Source: Bacteroidales bacterium
GTDB taxonomy: Bacteria; Bacteroidota; Bacteroidia; Bacteroidales; Lentimicrobiaceae
DNA: 61,255 bases
Assembly: GCA_024636955.1 (NCBI GenBank)
Contig: JAGXGB010000066.1
Location: forward strand, 1-61,255
Direction of reading: 5' to 3'
The notes under the pieces were generated by a model. The model ran no database searches and was not told the origin of the DNA. It saw nothing but the letters and a program-made list of their open reading frames with translations. A program made the translations under genes and the position numbers. Shown here piece by piece: positions 43,814 to 52,769 of this stretch. Numbering within the stretch: the stretch's first letter is position 1; each line of letters starts with the position of its first letter.

Positions 43814-45508
43814 TTATTTTGAAGTGTCGAGGAACCTTGTTTGAAAGTCTTCCCAAACTTGTGGTTCAAGATCAGCGAGTACATTATCAGTAAGTTCACC
43901 ACCATCCTGCAATACAATATGTGTATATGCTGATGTATTAGTGCGTACTGATGCTGCAAAGAAGTCCCTGAGGCGTGAAAACTCATCACTGAGCCAGTCC
44001 TTGTAACGTTCGCCCATAAACAGGAACTCAATTTCCCTTAACCAGTTCTTAGGTTCTATCATATAAACCCATCCTTCAGTATAAGGAGCAGAATTAATGA
44101 GTGAGGAATCACTTGCCAACGCCTGATTATACTCTTTGATAGTTCCTGTAACCGGAGCATAAACATTAAGCTGTTTACCATTTCTTATCAGGGTGAGTAT
44201 TACTTCTCCTTTTCTTACATTCTCACCGGGTTCTTTCATTTTTACCCTGGTAATGTTGCCTGTTATATGTTGAAGAAAATCATCTATGCCCATTCTTACA
44301 ATACCATCCTTTTCCATAAATGCCCATGTATGGGATTTGTCGAAGTACAATCCTTGAGGGGCTTTTAAAGTATTTTCATTTAAAGAACTGGTTATCACAA
44401 TGTTCTTCTCCGATGCAGCCATATTTTTGCTTGAGAACATTTTGTAGACTAAAGTTATGATAACACTTAGAATAACCAGTCCACCAATTATAAAGAGCCA
44501 AAACGATGATCCCCGTGTTTGAGCTTCTTCTTCCAAAGCAATGTTATTAGTCAATAGAGCATCAGTGTTTGCTGTGCTTTCTGTGCTTGCAAGTGTTGAA
44601 TACCCATTGGCGTTCAGAAACAGCTGTCCATCATTCATAATCCAGGTAAGGAATTCAAGTTCTGAGTTCTGCGTTGGTTTGGTGCTTGAAACAGCATAGA
44701 GGTTTTGAATAAGCGTTGAAGGGTATTTACCCAACCACACTCCCCTGTTGAATGTATTCAAGTCAGTGTAAATATTTTCAAAACTGTCGAGACGACCATT
44801 ACCGTTCTTGTCTATTGGAAGCAAGGAGATATTTCCCATTAATCCATCAGATTCAGCTTTCCTTAAATTATGGAGATTGCAGAAACCCACAGCATAGATA
44901 TCATTTTGAACAGCAGCCAGCAGTTCTTCATCACTTCCAACCATTATTCCGCTTATCAGTGATGACTCTAAATTAATGAACCGGGCCAAAGCATTCAAAC
45001 CATTTTCATTACCGGCGTAATAAAAATGTACAGGTTCGCCCGCCTCTGTATTAAGCAAACTTCCCCAGTCAGAGCTTTGAGGGTTAATGAAGAGCTGCTT
45101 GAACTTCTCACTTGATAAACCAACACTCATAAGTTCTTTTAACATTGGGTTGTTTGCATTAAAAACAGGTACCACTGCACTGCGACCAACAGCCATCTTC
45201 CAGTTTGCACCATTATTAATAGCTTTAACATGTTCATCGGAAACGAAACACAGCTGGTTTTGAGGAAGTGACTGCTCAATTGCAGCACCTGATACTGTGA
45301 TACTTACTGCAGGATTAAGTTTGCCAAATTCCGCAGTCCAATTTGATGTTAATTCATTTAGCTCAGGTGTGCAGGAAATATTAAAGGCTCCTGTTATTGT
45401 AGTCGTGGGTTGGACGCCGTCCTGGTTTTTGGTATCGTTGCTTGCATTAACTGAAGAATTCAGCAATGAGAACAGCAATACAGTGAGAAAAAATGGAAAA
45501 TTTTTCAT
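43814..45508 (-). CDS. Fusion: PstS-like binding protein, membrane helix and GcvH-like domain
   Basis: 564 residues. A signal peptide (1-22) is followed by a PstS-like binding domain (~40-310: AFNISCTPELNEL, VGRSAVVPVFNANNPM, INPQSSDWGSLLN, FLTWIMNDGQLFLNANGY). Within it, DKNGNGRLDSFE (233-244) is a perfect EF-hand loop. A membrane helix (335-357) leads to a GcvH-like domain (~385-488), probably cytosolic, with IRNGKQLNVYAPVTG, so Gly444 replaces the lipoyl lysine. The tail VLQDGGELTD ... VWEDFQTRFL matches the paralogue at 40873. First gene of the redox operon. Confidence 0.82.
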   Translation of the reverse strand: MKNFPFFLTVLLFSLLNSSVNASNDTKNQDGVQPTTTITGAFNISCTPELNELTSNWTAEFGKLNPAVSITVSGAAIEQSLPQNQLCFVSDEHVKAINNGANWKMAVGRSAVVPVFNANNPMLKELMSVGLSSEKFKQLFINPQSSDWGSLLNTEAGEPVHFYYAGNENGLNALARFINLESSLISGIMVGSDEELLAAVQNDIYAVGFCNLHNLRKAESDGLMGNISLLPIDKNGNGRLDSFENIYTDLNTFNRGVWLGKYPSTLIQNLYAVSSTKPTQNSELEFLTWIMNDGQLFLNANGYSTLASTESTANTDALLTNNIALEEEAQTRGSSFWLFIIGGLVILSVIITLVYKMFSSKNMAASEKNIVITSSLNENTLKAPQGLYFDKSHTWAFMEKDGIVRMGIDDFLQHITGNITRVKMKEPGENVRKGEVILTLIRNGKQLNVYAPVTGTIKEYNQALASDSSLINSAPYTEGWVYMIEPKNWLREIEFLFMGERYKDWLSDEFSRLRDFFAASVRTNTSAYTHIVLQDGGELTDNVLADLEPQVWEDFQTRFLDTSK

Positions 45509-45591
45509 GGTATTTGTAATTAGTGATTGTTTTGAAATTTCGCTCTTTAATTAAAATTGACATCTAACCATCGTGATGTAAAAAGGCGGTT

Positions 45592-45607
45592 TCCAATAAC
45601 AATGCCA
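45592..45607 (-). promoter_or_regulatory. Candidate sigma54 promoter
   Basis: On the minus strand the sequence is TGGCAT-TGTTA-TTGGA, against the consensus TGGCAC-N5-TTGCA. There are two mismatches, one of them at the important GC of the -12 box. It lies 84 bases before the ATG of the first redox gene. No TAnnTTTG element is visible in the same spacer, and a sigma54 activator is encoded in the locus. Confidence 0.4.
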
Positions 45608-45768
45608 CAACATAAATCATGCTTCAACCTGCTGTTTATCAAGCTTTTGCGAAGTTTACTGTTTATGTCTTCAACATACCAATTGATGAATTCTTATACA
45701 GTTGTCAAATGAATTTGATGTTAACCACTGTATCTTAGCGTATTAGAAGGTTTGTATATTTTTTAAAC

Positions 45769-45789
45769 AGTGTTGATTTATACAACACT
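45769..45789. promoter_or_regulatory. Inverted repeat, possible sigma54 activator site
   Basis: AGTGTTG-N7-CAACACT is a perfect 7-bp dyad about 165-180 bases upstream of the sigma54-like element, the distance and symmetry expected of an enhancer-type site for an NtrC-family dimer. The assignment is inference. Confidence 0.4.
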
Positions 45790-46060
45790 CGATTTCCGAA
45801 TTACTACTAAAGGACTGCTTTTAGAGTGATTAAGGTGAGTAAAAAATTCGCAATTATTTCCCTCTACTCAACAAAACGACTCCTTGATCAAATAATCACT
45901 ACCATGATTTAACTTGATCAAATAAATTGAATCATAAAAAGTCAGTTACAAAAGAATACTATCTTCGCTTTCTGAAACCTCAAATCCTGCCCGTAAGAAC
46001 TTATAGGGCAAAAAAGGGGTTTACATAGCAATTAATCTGTTTTACCTTAGCTGGCCTGTT

Positions 46061-47584
46061 ATGACGACCAACTCCAAAAGTTCATTTTTCTTCAGATTTC
46101 TTAATTTAATAGAGAGGGGCGGAAATGCCCTACCAAACCCTGCTACCTTATTTGCATCCTTTGCAGTTGGCGTGCTTATACTTTCATTTGTAGGATATTA
46201 CCTCGACTGGCAGGCATTACATCCTGCAACCGGTGAAACCATACGTGTTACGAACCTATTGTCAAACGACGGTTTCAGGCGAATTGTGCTTGAGATGGTT
46301 GAGAACTATACGGGTTTTGCACCTTTAGGAATTGTGATGGTAGCCTTACTTGGAATAGGAATTGCCGAGAGCAGTGGACTAATTGGTTCAGTTATAAGAT
46401 TACTCGTACTTAAATCGCCTGCAAAACTTTTAACATTTGTAATAGTATTTACGGGTATCCTTTCAAATATTGCGAGTGACCTGGGATATATTTTGGTTAT
46501 TCCACTGGCAGGTATAATTTTCCACTCAGTTGGGAGGCATCCGGTAGCAGGAATGGCAGCCGCATTTGCAGGCGTATCAGGGGGGTTTAGTGCAAATCTT
46601 TTGATAGGTACTATTGACCCTTTACTTGCAGGGCTGTCAACTGAAGCAGCAAGAATCCTTGATCCGGAGTATTATGTGTTGCCCACGGCCAATTATTATT
46701 TTATGGTTGTGTCAACAGTAATGCTGTCAATATTAGGCACTTTGGTTACTGAAAAGATAGTGGAGCCACGATTAGGGAATTATGAAGGTGATGTAAAGCC
46801 TGAAGTAATGGAGAAACTTTCAGCAGCAGAGCGCAAAGGACTAAAATGGGTTATGGTTGCAGGAGCCGCCTGGCTATTACTATTTGCTGTTGGGTTATTT
46901 CCTGATCAGGGATTCTTACGTGGAACAGATAATACCATATTGCATTCACCATTGATTAAAGGATTTATTGCCTTCCTGTTTTTTATGATGGCCAGTCTTG
47001 GAATTGTATATGGCTTTGCTACTAAAAAGTTTAAAAGTGACAATGATGTGGTAAAAGGAATGAGTGATTCATTTAAAACACTCTCTTCATTCCTGGTGCT
47101 TGTTTTCTTTGCCGCGCAATTTGTGGCTTACTTCAAATGGAGTAATCTGGGGTTGGTTCTGGCCATTAAAGGTGCCAGTGTACTCCAGAGTGCCGACTTA
47201 AGCTTGGTATCACTCATTATTTTCTTTGTATTGTTAACAGGCTTTATCAACCTACTGATGGGAAGCGCATCGGCCAAATGGGCAATAATGGGCCCGGTTT
47301 TCATTCCGATGTTCATGCTGCTTGGATACTCACCTGAGTTGTCGCAGGCAATATTCAGGGTTGGTGATTCAGTAACCAATATCATATCGCCTATGATGAG
47401 TTTCTTTGCCCTCATAATTATTTACTTTGAAAAGTACCAAAAGAATACCGGATTAGGAACCCTCATTTCCACAATGATGCCGTATACTATCGTTTTTACA
47501 ATATTCTGGACTCTTTTACTGATTGGATGGGTGATGTTGGAGCTGCCTCTGGGGCCTGAGGCTCCTGTGCACTATGTCAGATAA
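46061..47584 (+). CDS. AbgT family transporter
   Basis: 507 residues with about 11-13 membrane helices. Family features are FLNLIERGGNALPNPATLFASF, NYTGFAPLGIVMVALLGIGIAESSGLI, SNIASDLGYILVIPLAG, GGFSANLLIGTIDPLLAGLSTEAA and SASAKWAIMGPVFIPMFMLLGYSPE. AbgT proteins take up p-aminobenzoyl-glutamate or export sulfonamide-like antimetabolites. No amidohydrolase partner is adjacent, so the direction and substrate are uncertain. Confidence 0.94.
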   Translation: MTTNSKSSFFFRFLNLIERGGNALPNPATLFASFAVGVLILSFVGYYLDWQALHPATGETIRVTNLLSNDGFRRIVLEMVENYTGFAPLGIVMVALLGIGIAESSGLIGSVIRLLVLKSPAKLLTFVIVFTGILSNIASDLGYILVIPLAGIIFHSVGRHPVAGMAAAFAGVSGGFSANLLIGTIDPLLAGLSTEAARILDPEYYVLPTANYYFMVVSTVMLSILGTLVTEKIVEPRLGNYEGDVKPEVMEKLSAAERKGLKWVMVAGAAWLLLFAVGLFPDQGFLRGTDNTILHSPLIKGFIAFLFFMMASLGIVYGFATKKFKSDNDVVKGMSDSFKTLSSFLVLVFFAAQFVAYFKWSNLGLVLAIKGASVLQSADLSLVSLIIFFVLLTGFINLLMGSASAKWAIMGPVFIPMFMLLGYSPELSQAIFRVGDSVTNIISPMMSFFALIIIYFEKYQKNTGLGTLISTMMPYTIVFTIFWTLLLIGWVMLELPLGPEAPVHYVR

Positions 47585-47760
47585 TTCTCGCATTGGTAGA
47601 GACTGAAGCCAGGCTTCATGAATTAGCTGATAGTGTTGATGCATTGGTTATTGACCTGAGAAACCACTAAGAAAGCGAGATAGGAAGATTCTTGAACCGG
47701 AACTTTTTCGGTTAACTTCTGTTTATGAAAGTTATCATTTAAAAACAAAACCTTACAATC

Positions 47761-48000
47761 ATGAAAAAGAACATTGGCACAACTGATAAGATCATCAGGC
47801 TTGTGTTAGCCGCCATTCTTGCAGTACTTTATTTTACCGGCACAATTACTGGAACTCTTGGTATTGTTCTGTTGGCAGTTGCTGTAATGCTTACATTAAC
47901 AAGCTTGGTTAATTTTTGTCCTTTATACGCAATGTTGGGAATAACATCCTGTTCAACAGAGACAACCATAAAAACTGAAGTTAAAAATTACAGGGATTAA
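47761..48000 (+). CDS. DUF2892 small membrane protein
   Basis: 79 residues with two membrane helices (IIRLVLAAILAVLYFTGTITG; LGIVLLAVAVMLTLTSLVNF) and the family motif CPLYAMLGITSC. It is YgaP-membrane-domain-like, often linked to sulfur or rhodanese proteins, but none is nearby. It is followed 14 bases later by an SDR gene. Confidence 0.9.
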   Translation: MKKNIGTTDKIIRLVLAAILAVLYFTGTITGTLGIVLLAVAVMLTLTSLVNFCPLYAMLGITSCSTETTIKTEVKNYRD

Positions 48001-48014
48001 TAGTGAATTACTAA

Positions 48015-49460
48015 ATGAAGATCCTCCTTACGGGCGCCAATGGTTACATTGGCAAACGGCTATTACCTGTTTTGCTCGAGCAGGGGCATGAGATCGTATG
48101 CTGTGTCCGCGACCGCAAGCGGTTTCCGGTTGACGGTTTGTACGCTAATCTTTTAATCTCGGTTGTTGAAGTGGATTTTCTTAAGGATACAGATTCTGAA
48201 ATTCCTTCTGATATTGATGCTGCATATTACCTTATACACTCGATGAGCGACAATACTGACGATTTCTCAAAACTGGAGGAATTATCAGCCCGGAACTTTA
48301 TCAGGCATATGCAGAAAACAACTGTTAAGCAGATCATTTACCTGGGTGGTATTACGAATGATGAGAAGTTATCAACCCATCTTGCTTCGCGGAAAAAAGT
48401 AAATGATATATTGATTGAAAGCGGCATACCAATAACCTCCATTAAAGCAGGTATTATTGTTGGGTCGGGCAGTTCTTCATTTGAAATTATCCGCGATCTG
48501 GTGGAAAAGCTACCTGTAATGATTACTCCAAAATGGGTTAGCACCAAAACACAACCTATTGCAATTAGAAATGTTTTACAATTTCTGTCAGGTGTGCTAT
48601 TGAAAGAAACGACCTTTGGCAAATCATACGATGTTGGCGGGCCTGACGTATTAACCTACAAGGAAATGATGCTTCAATTTGCAGAAGTGCGTGGACTAAA
48701 GCGGTATATTTATACTGTTCCTTTTATGACACCGCGGTTATCTTCATACTGGCTCTATTTTGTAACATCTACCTCGTACAAGCTTGCCGTTAATCTGGTA
48801 AACAGCATGAAGATAGAAGTAATAGCAATGCCAAATGATCTGGCAGCCATGCTCAACATTAAGCTAATGAATTACAAAGAAGCGGTTGAACTTGCATTTC
48901 AGAAAATAGATCAGAACAGTGTGGTTTCAAGCTGGAAGGATTCACTGGTTTCAAGTTATTCCGGCAACACCCTGTTTGAACATATTAATGTACCGGTAAA
49001 TGGATGTTTTACTGACACGAAAATTAAAGCAGTACATGGTGACCCTGCCCTTGTTATGGATAATATCTGGTCGATTGGTGGCAATAAGGGATGGTATTAT
49101 GCCAATGATCTCTGGAAATTAAGAGGTTTTATTGACAAACTTAATGGAGGTGTGGGGCTGAAAAGAGGCCGAACCAACCTTAAGGATATTAATGCAGGCG
49201 ACACACTTGATTTCTGGCGCGTATTGGTGGCCGATAGAATTAACAAGCGATTGCTCCTTTATGCAGAAATGAAACTCCCCGGTGAAGCCTGGCTCGAGTT
49301 CAAAATTATTGAGCAAAACAATCAAAATTATTTTCAACAAACTGCAACCTTCAGACCTAAAGGACTTTCAGGCCGGTTATACTGGTATTCAATGTTACCT
49401 TTTCACCATTTCATTTTTAATGGTATGGCGAGTCAGATTGCAGAGCAAAATCGCCACTAA
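48015..49460 (+). CDS. SDR family NAD(P)-binding protein with DUF2867 domain
   Basis: 481 residues. The N-terminal Rossmann domain has LLTGANGYIGKRLLPVLLEQGHEI and IIYLGGITNDE, in the NmrA-like/complex I assembly-like SDR group. The C-terminal third carries the DUF2867 pattern (WSIGGNKGWYYANDLWKLRGFIDKL, GVGLKRGRTN, ADRINKRLLLYAEMKLPGEAWLEF). The ligand is unknown. It probably shares a transcript with the DUF2892 gene. Confidence 0.9.
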   Translation: MKILLTGANGYIGKRLLPVLLEQGHEIVCCVRDRKRFPVDGLYANLLISVVEVDFLKDTDSEIPSDIDAAYYLIHSMSDNTDDFSKLEELSARNFIRHMQKTTVKQIIYLGGITNDEKLSTHLASRKKVNDILIESGIPITSIKAGIIVGSGSSSFEIIRDLVEKLPVMITPKWVSTKTQPIAIRNVLQFLSGVLLKETTFGKSYDVGGPDVLTYKEMMLQFAEVRGLKRYIYTVPFMTPRLSSYWLYFVTSTSYKLAVNLVNSMKIEVIAMPNDLAAMLNIKLMNYKEAVELAFQKIDQNSVVSSWKDSLVSSYSGNTLFEHINVPVNGCFTDTKIKAVHGDPALVMDNIWSIGGNKGWYYANDLWKLRGFIDKLNGGVGLKRGRTNLKDINAGDTLDFWRVLVADRINKRLLLYAEMKLPGEAWLEFKIIEQNNQNYFQQTATFRPKGLSGRLYWYSMLPFHHFIFNGMASQIAEQNRH

Positions 49461-49510
49461 GCATTCTAATTTCTTTTACTTATAATAATTTTCCCTCCTG
49501 CAGGAATATT

Positions 49511-49529
49511 TTGGCAATTCTATTGCCAA
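49511..49529. promoter_or_regulatory. Inverted repeat upstream of susC, possible operator
   Basis: TTGGCAAT-TCT-ATTGCCAA is a perfect 8-bp dyad about 190 bases upstream of the SusC-like gene. No T run follows, so a protein-binding site or mRNA hairpin is more likely than a terminator. Confidence 0.4.
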
Positions 49530-49721
49530 TTCTGCAATTATTGCTTACTTTAGTATGGAATTTCTTCATTCCGGAGAATCCTCTCCACGCATTAGTCCAG
49601 GAGAGTTGGTCGATATAGGCAAGTTTAGCATTTTTTAATTGATTACGGATTAGGTTTACTTTTTATTAAACGACATATCATTAAATATCAATTACTTATA
49701 ATGTTTATCAAAATAGATACC

Positions 49722-52700
49722 ATGAAGAATCATCTACTTTTAAAGCAAGCAAGACTTTGGTTCAGGAGCACTTTCATGCTTCTGCTGATTATTGCGGGAA
49801 CAACTGTAGCAGCTCAGGATAGGAGTATTTCCGGGGTGATCACAGACGAGTCTACAGGTGAAACACTGCCTGGAGCATCAGTAGTAGTTAAAGGAACAAC
49901 AAAAGGTTCAACTACTGATATAGATGGTAAATTTACCCTCAATGTTTCACCGGGTGAGAATACATTGGTTATAAGCTACATTGGATTCGAAACAAGGGAA
50001 ATCGAAATTGGCAATCTTAGGTCGGTCAATGTTCAAATGTTACCTTCAAGTGCCTCGCTCGAAGAAGTTGTGGTTGTTGGGTATGGCAGTACAAAAGTAA
50101 AAGACCTTACCTCATCAATTACAACCCTTAAAGCTGAAGATCTTGTAAAAACACCATCGTCACAACCGCTACAAGCCTTACAAGGAAAAGTAGCGGGACT
50201 GCAGATAGTTACCAATGGTGGCCCGGGTGATTCGCCAACTATCAGGATCAGGGGTATAGGATCATTTCGAAGTGAAGCTCCTTTGTTTGTAGTTGACGGT
50301 ATGTTTTTCGATAATATTGACTTTTTGAACCCGTCAGACATTGCAACCATGTCAGTATTGAAGGATGCATCTGCAGCAGCTATCTATGGTGTGAGGGCTG
50401 CCAATGGGGTTGTTTTGATTGAAACTAAGCAGGGACAATATAACCAGAAGACGCAGATAACCTATGATGGATATGCTGGTGTGCAAATTGCCCAGAATGT
50501 TGTAAGAATGGCCAACTCTGAGCAGTTTACCGCTATGGCAAATGAGTCGGGTTCAGCTCCTGAAATGGCATTTGTACAAAATGCTATGCAGAGATACGGG
50601 CGTAGCAGGGTCAATCCAAATATTCCTGAACCTAATACCAATTGGTATGCCGAGCTTATTCGTCCGGCACTCATTAGCAATCATAGCCTTGATTTCTCAG
50701 GTGGAACAGAAAAAGCAAGGTATTCAATAGGTACTAACTATTTTTACCAGGATGGCATCATGGATATGAAGAACCTATACAGTAGGTTGAACATGAGATC
50801 AAAAATAGATTTGAAGGCCACTAACTGGCTTACAATAGGTGGAAACCTGATTATGAGTAATGCTGCTAAGTACAACGCTCCCGGAAATGCATGGAGTGAT
50901 GCATATTATGCAGTTCCTACCATGCCGGTTTTCGACACATCAAATAAGGATGCATGGCCTACCAATTACTCTAATGCCCAAGACCTTGGATACAGAAGCG
51001 GCCAAAATCCATTCCCCAGCATGGTTTACAATAGTGACCGTATGAAAATTAAGAAGTTGCTTTCTAATTTTTATGCTGAACTAAGCTTTATTCCCAAAAC
51101 CTTAACCTTTAAAACAACATATAACTATAGCTCAACCGATATTGACCAAAGAATAGTAAACTTACCATGGTTCATAGGCGACAGTTATAAAAACTCTGAT
51201 GCACGATTAACCAGAAACATTTCTGACTATACAAATCACATATGGGATAATGTGCTTACTTACACCAAGGAAATCAACTATCACACGGTGACATTGATGG
51301 CTGGTACTTCATTTAAAGATGAAGGGTTTCAGAGGCTATCGGCTGTTGGAGAGAACTTTCCTACTGATTTGGAACAATCATGGTATCTTGAGCAGGCTGA
51401 GCTTATCAATCCACTGCTGGTATCGGATGATGGTTTGAGAGAATATGGCCTGTCATATTTCGGCAGATTAGCCTACAATTTCAAAAATAAATATTTGCTG
51501 TATGGAACATACCGTGCTGACGGCAGTAACAAATACCAGCAGAAATGGGGTTACTTCCCGACTATAGGCGTTGGGTGGGTGGTAACTGAAGAACCTTTCT
51601 TCCCCGACATTACTGCAGTTAACTACTTTAAGATACGTGCAAGCTGGGGACAACTGGGTAATGATAAGGTGCCAGCGAGTGATGGAACCTTCTCAACAAG
51701 AGTAACTAATTGGCCAATGGGTGGTGTAGTTTACCCGGGACACATTGTATCAAGTTCGTATTCAGAACTTAAATGGGAGTTGACCGAAGAAACTAATGTT
51801 GGCTTTACCGCACGTATGGTTGACAATCATTTGTCGGCTGACTTTGACTACTTTATCAGAGACACCAAAAATGCAGCTACTCCTGTTAAAACTCCCGGAA
51901 TCGGTGAGTCTTTTCTCAAGCCGGTTGGTACAATCAGGAATTCAGGGATGGAGCTGGTTCTTGACTGGACCAACAACATCAGCGACAGACTCAGTTACAG
52001 TGTAGGAGGAAATGTTTCAACATTGAAGAACGAAGCAATTGACCTGTATGGACAAGAATATATTGATGGTGGATCAGCAGAATTTCGCCAGCGCACCTAT
52101 GTAGGACAGCCACTCTTAGCTTTTTATGGACTTGAAGTTGCAGGTGTATACCAGAACTACAATGAAATAGAGCAGAATCCGGATGCTTTAGAGAATAATC
52201 TTGAACCCGGTGATTTCAAATATGTTGACCAAAACAACGACGGTATAATTAACGCTGATGACCGTGTGATACTTGGATCATACTTTCCTGACTTCATGTA
52301 TGGTGGTTATATTAACATTAAGTTCATGAATTTCGACTTCTCAACAAGTTTCTACGGACAGGCAGGGAATAAGATCCTAAATCGCCGAAGAGGTGAATTG
52401 ATATGGACTCCCGATGGTAATATTGATGCTGACCTTGCTGAAAACCGCTGGCATGGTGAGGGTACTTCAAATGAATACCCTTCATCAAAAGGCTTGCGAA
52501 AAGGATGGAACCAGAGTATGAGTGATTATTTTGTTCAGGACGGTTCTTTCTTCCGTATTCAGAATGCACAATTAGGATATACATTTAAAAGCCGCGGAAA
52601 TTTTCCCGAAACAAGGGTAGCATTTACTGCTGAAAGGCCGTTGTCAATATTCTCATACAATGGCTTCACGCCGGAGGTTCCAAATGGCTGGGATCATCAA

Positions 52701-52751
52701 ACCTATCCAATTGCTGCGGTGTATACATTTAACCTGAATATTAAGTTCTGA
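49722..52751 (+). CDS. susC: SusC/RagA-type TonB-linked outer-membrane protein
   Basis: 1009 residues from the ATG at 49722, where the signal peptide begins; an in-frame ATG at 49701 adds seven residues. After cleavage (...VAAQDRS) comes a carboxypeptidase-regulatory-like domain (SISGVITDESTGETLPGASVVVKGTTKGSTTDIDG), then the plug (VVVVGYGSTKVKDLTSSI; RIRGIGSFRSEAPLFVVDG; VLKDASAAAIYGVRAANGVVLI) and the barrel. It imports oligosaccharides or peptides with the SusD-like lipoprotein encoded 18 bases downstream. Confidence 0.96.
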   Translation: MKNHLLLKQARLWFRSTFMLLLIIAGTTVAAQDRSISGVITDESTGETLPGASVVVKGTTKGSTTDIDGKFTLNVSPGENTLVISYIGFETREIEIGNLRSVNVQMLPSSASLEEVVVVGYGSTKVKDLTSSITTLKAEDLVKTPSSQPLQALQGKVAGLQIVTNGGPGDSPTIRIRGIGSFRSEAPLFVVDGMFFDNIDFLNPSDIATMSVLKDASAAAIYGVRAANGVVLIETKQGQYNQKTQITYDGYAGVQIAQNVVRMANSEQFTAMANESGSAPEMAFVQNAMQRYGRSRVNPNIPEPNTNWYAELIRPALISNHSLDFSGGTEKARYSIGTNYFYQDGIMDMKNLYSRLNMRSKIDLKATNWLTIGGNLIMSNAAKYNAPGNAWSDAYYAVPTMPVFDTSNKDAWPTNYSNAQDLGYRSGQNPFPSMVYNSDRMKIKKLLSNFYAELSFIPKTLTFKTTYNYSSTDIDQRIVNLPWFIGDSYKNSDARLTRNISDYTNHIWDNVLTYTKEINYHTVTLMAGTSFKDEGFQRLSAVGENFPTDLEQSWYLEQAELINPLLVSDDGLREYGLSYFGRLAYNFKNKYLLYGTYRADGSNKYQQKWGYFPTIGVGWVVTEEPFFPDITAVNYFKIRASWGQLGNDKVPASDGTFSTRVTNWPMGGVVYPGHIVSSSYSELKWELTEETNVGFTARMVDNHLSADFDYFIRDTKNAATPVKTPGIGESFLKPVGTIRNSGMELVLDWTNNISDRLSYSVGGNVSTLKNEAIDLYGQEYIDGGSAEFRQRTYVGQPLLAFYGLEVAGVYQNYNEIEQNPDALENNLEPGDFKYVDQNNDGIINADDRVILGSYFPDFMYGGYINIKFMNFDFSTSFYGQAGNKILNRRRGELIWTPDGNIDADLAENRWHGEGTSNEYPSSKGLRKGWNQSMSDYFVQDGSFFRIQNAQLGYTFKSRGNFPETRVAFTAERPLSIFSYNGFTPEVPNGWDHQTYPIAAVYTFNLNIKF

Positions 52752-52769
52752 TCCCTAAAACTTAAAAAG

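Larger units (their letters stand above)
45509..46060. other. Divergent regulatory spacer, no gene
   Basis: 552 bases separate the redox operon from the abgT-like gene. It contains the sigma54-like element at 45592-45607 and a 7-bp inverted repeat at 45769-45789. I see no coding frame with support and no clear promoter for abgT. Confidence 0.6.
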
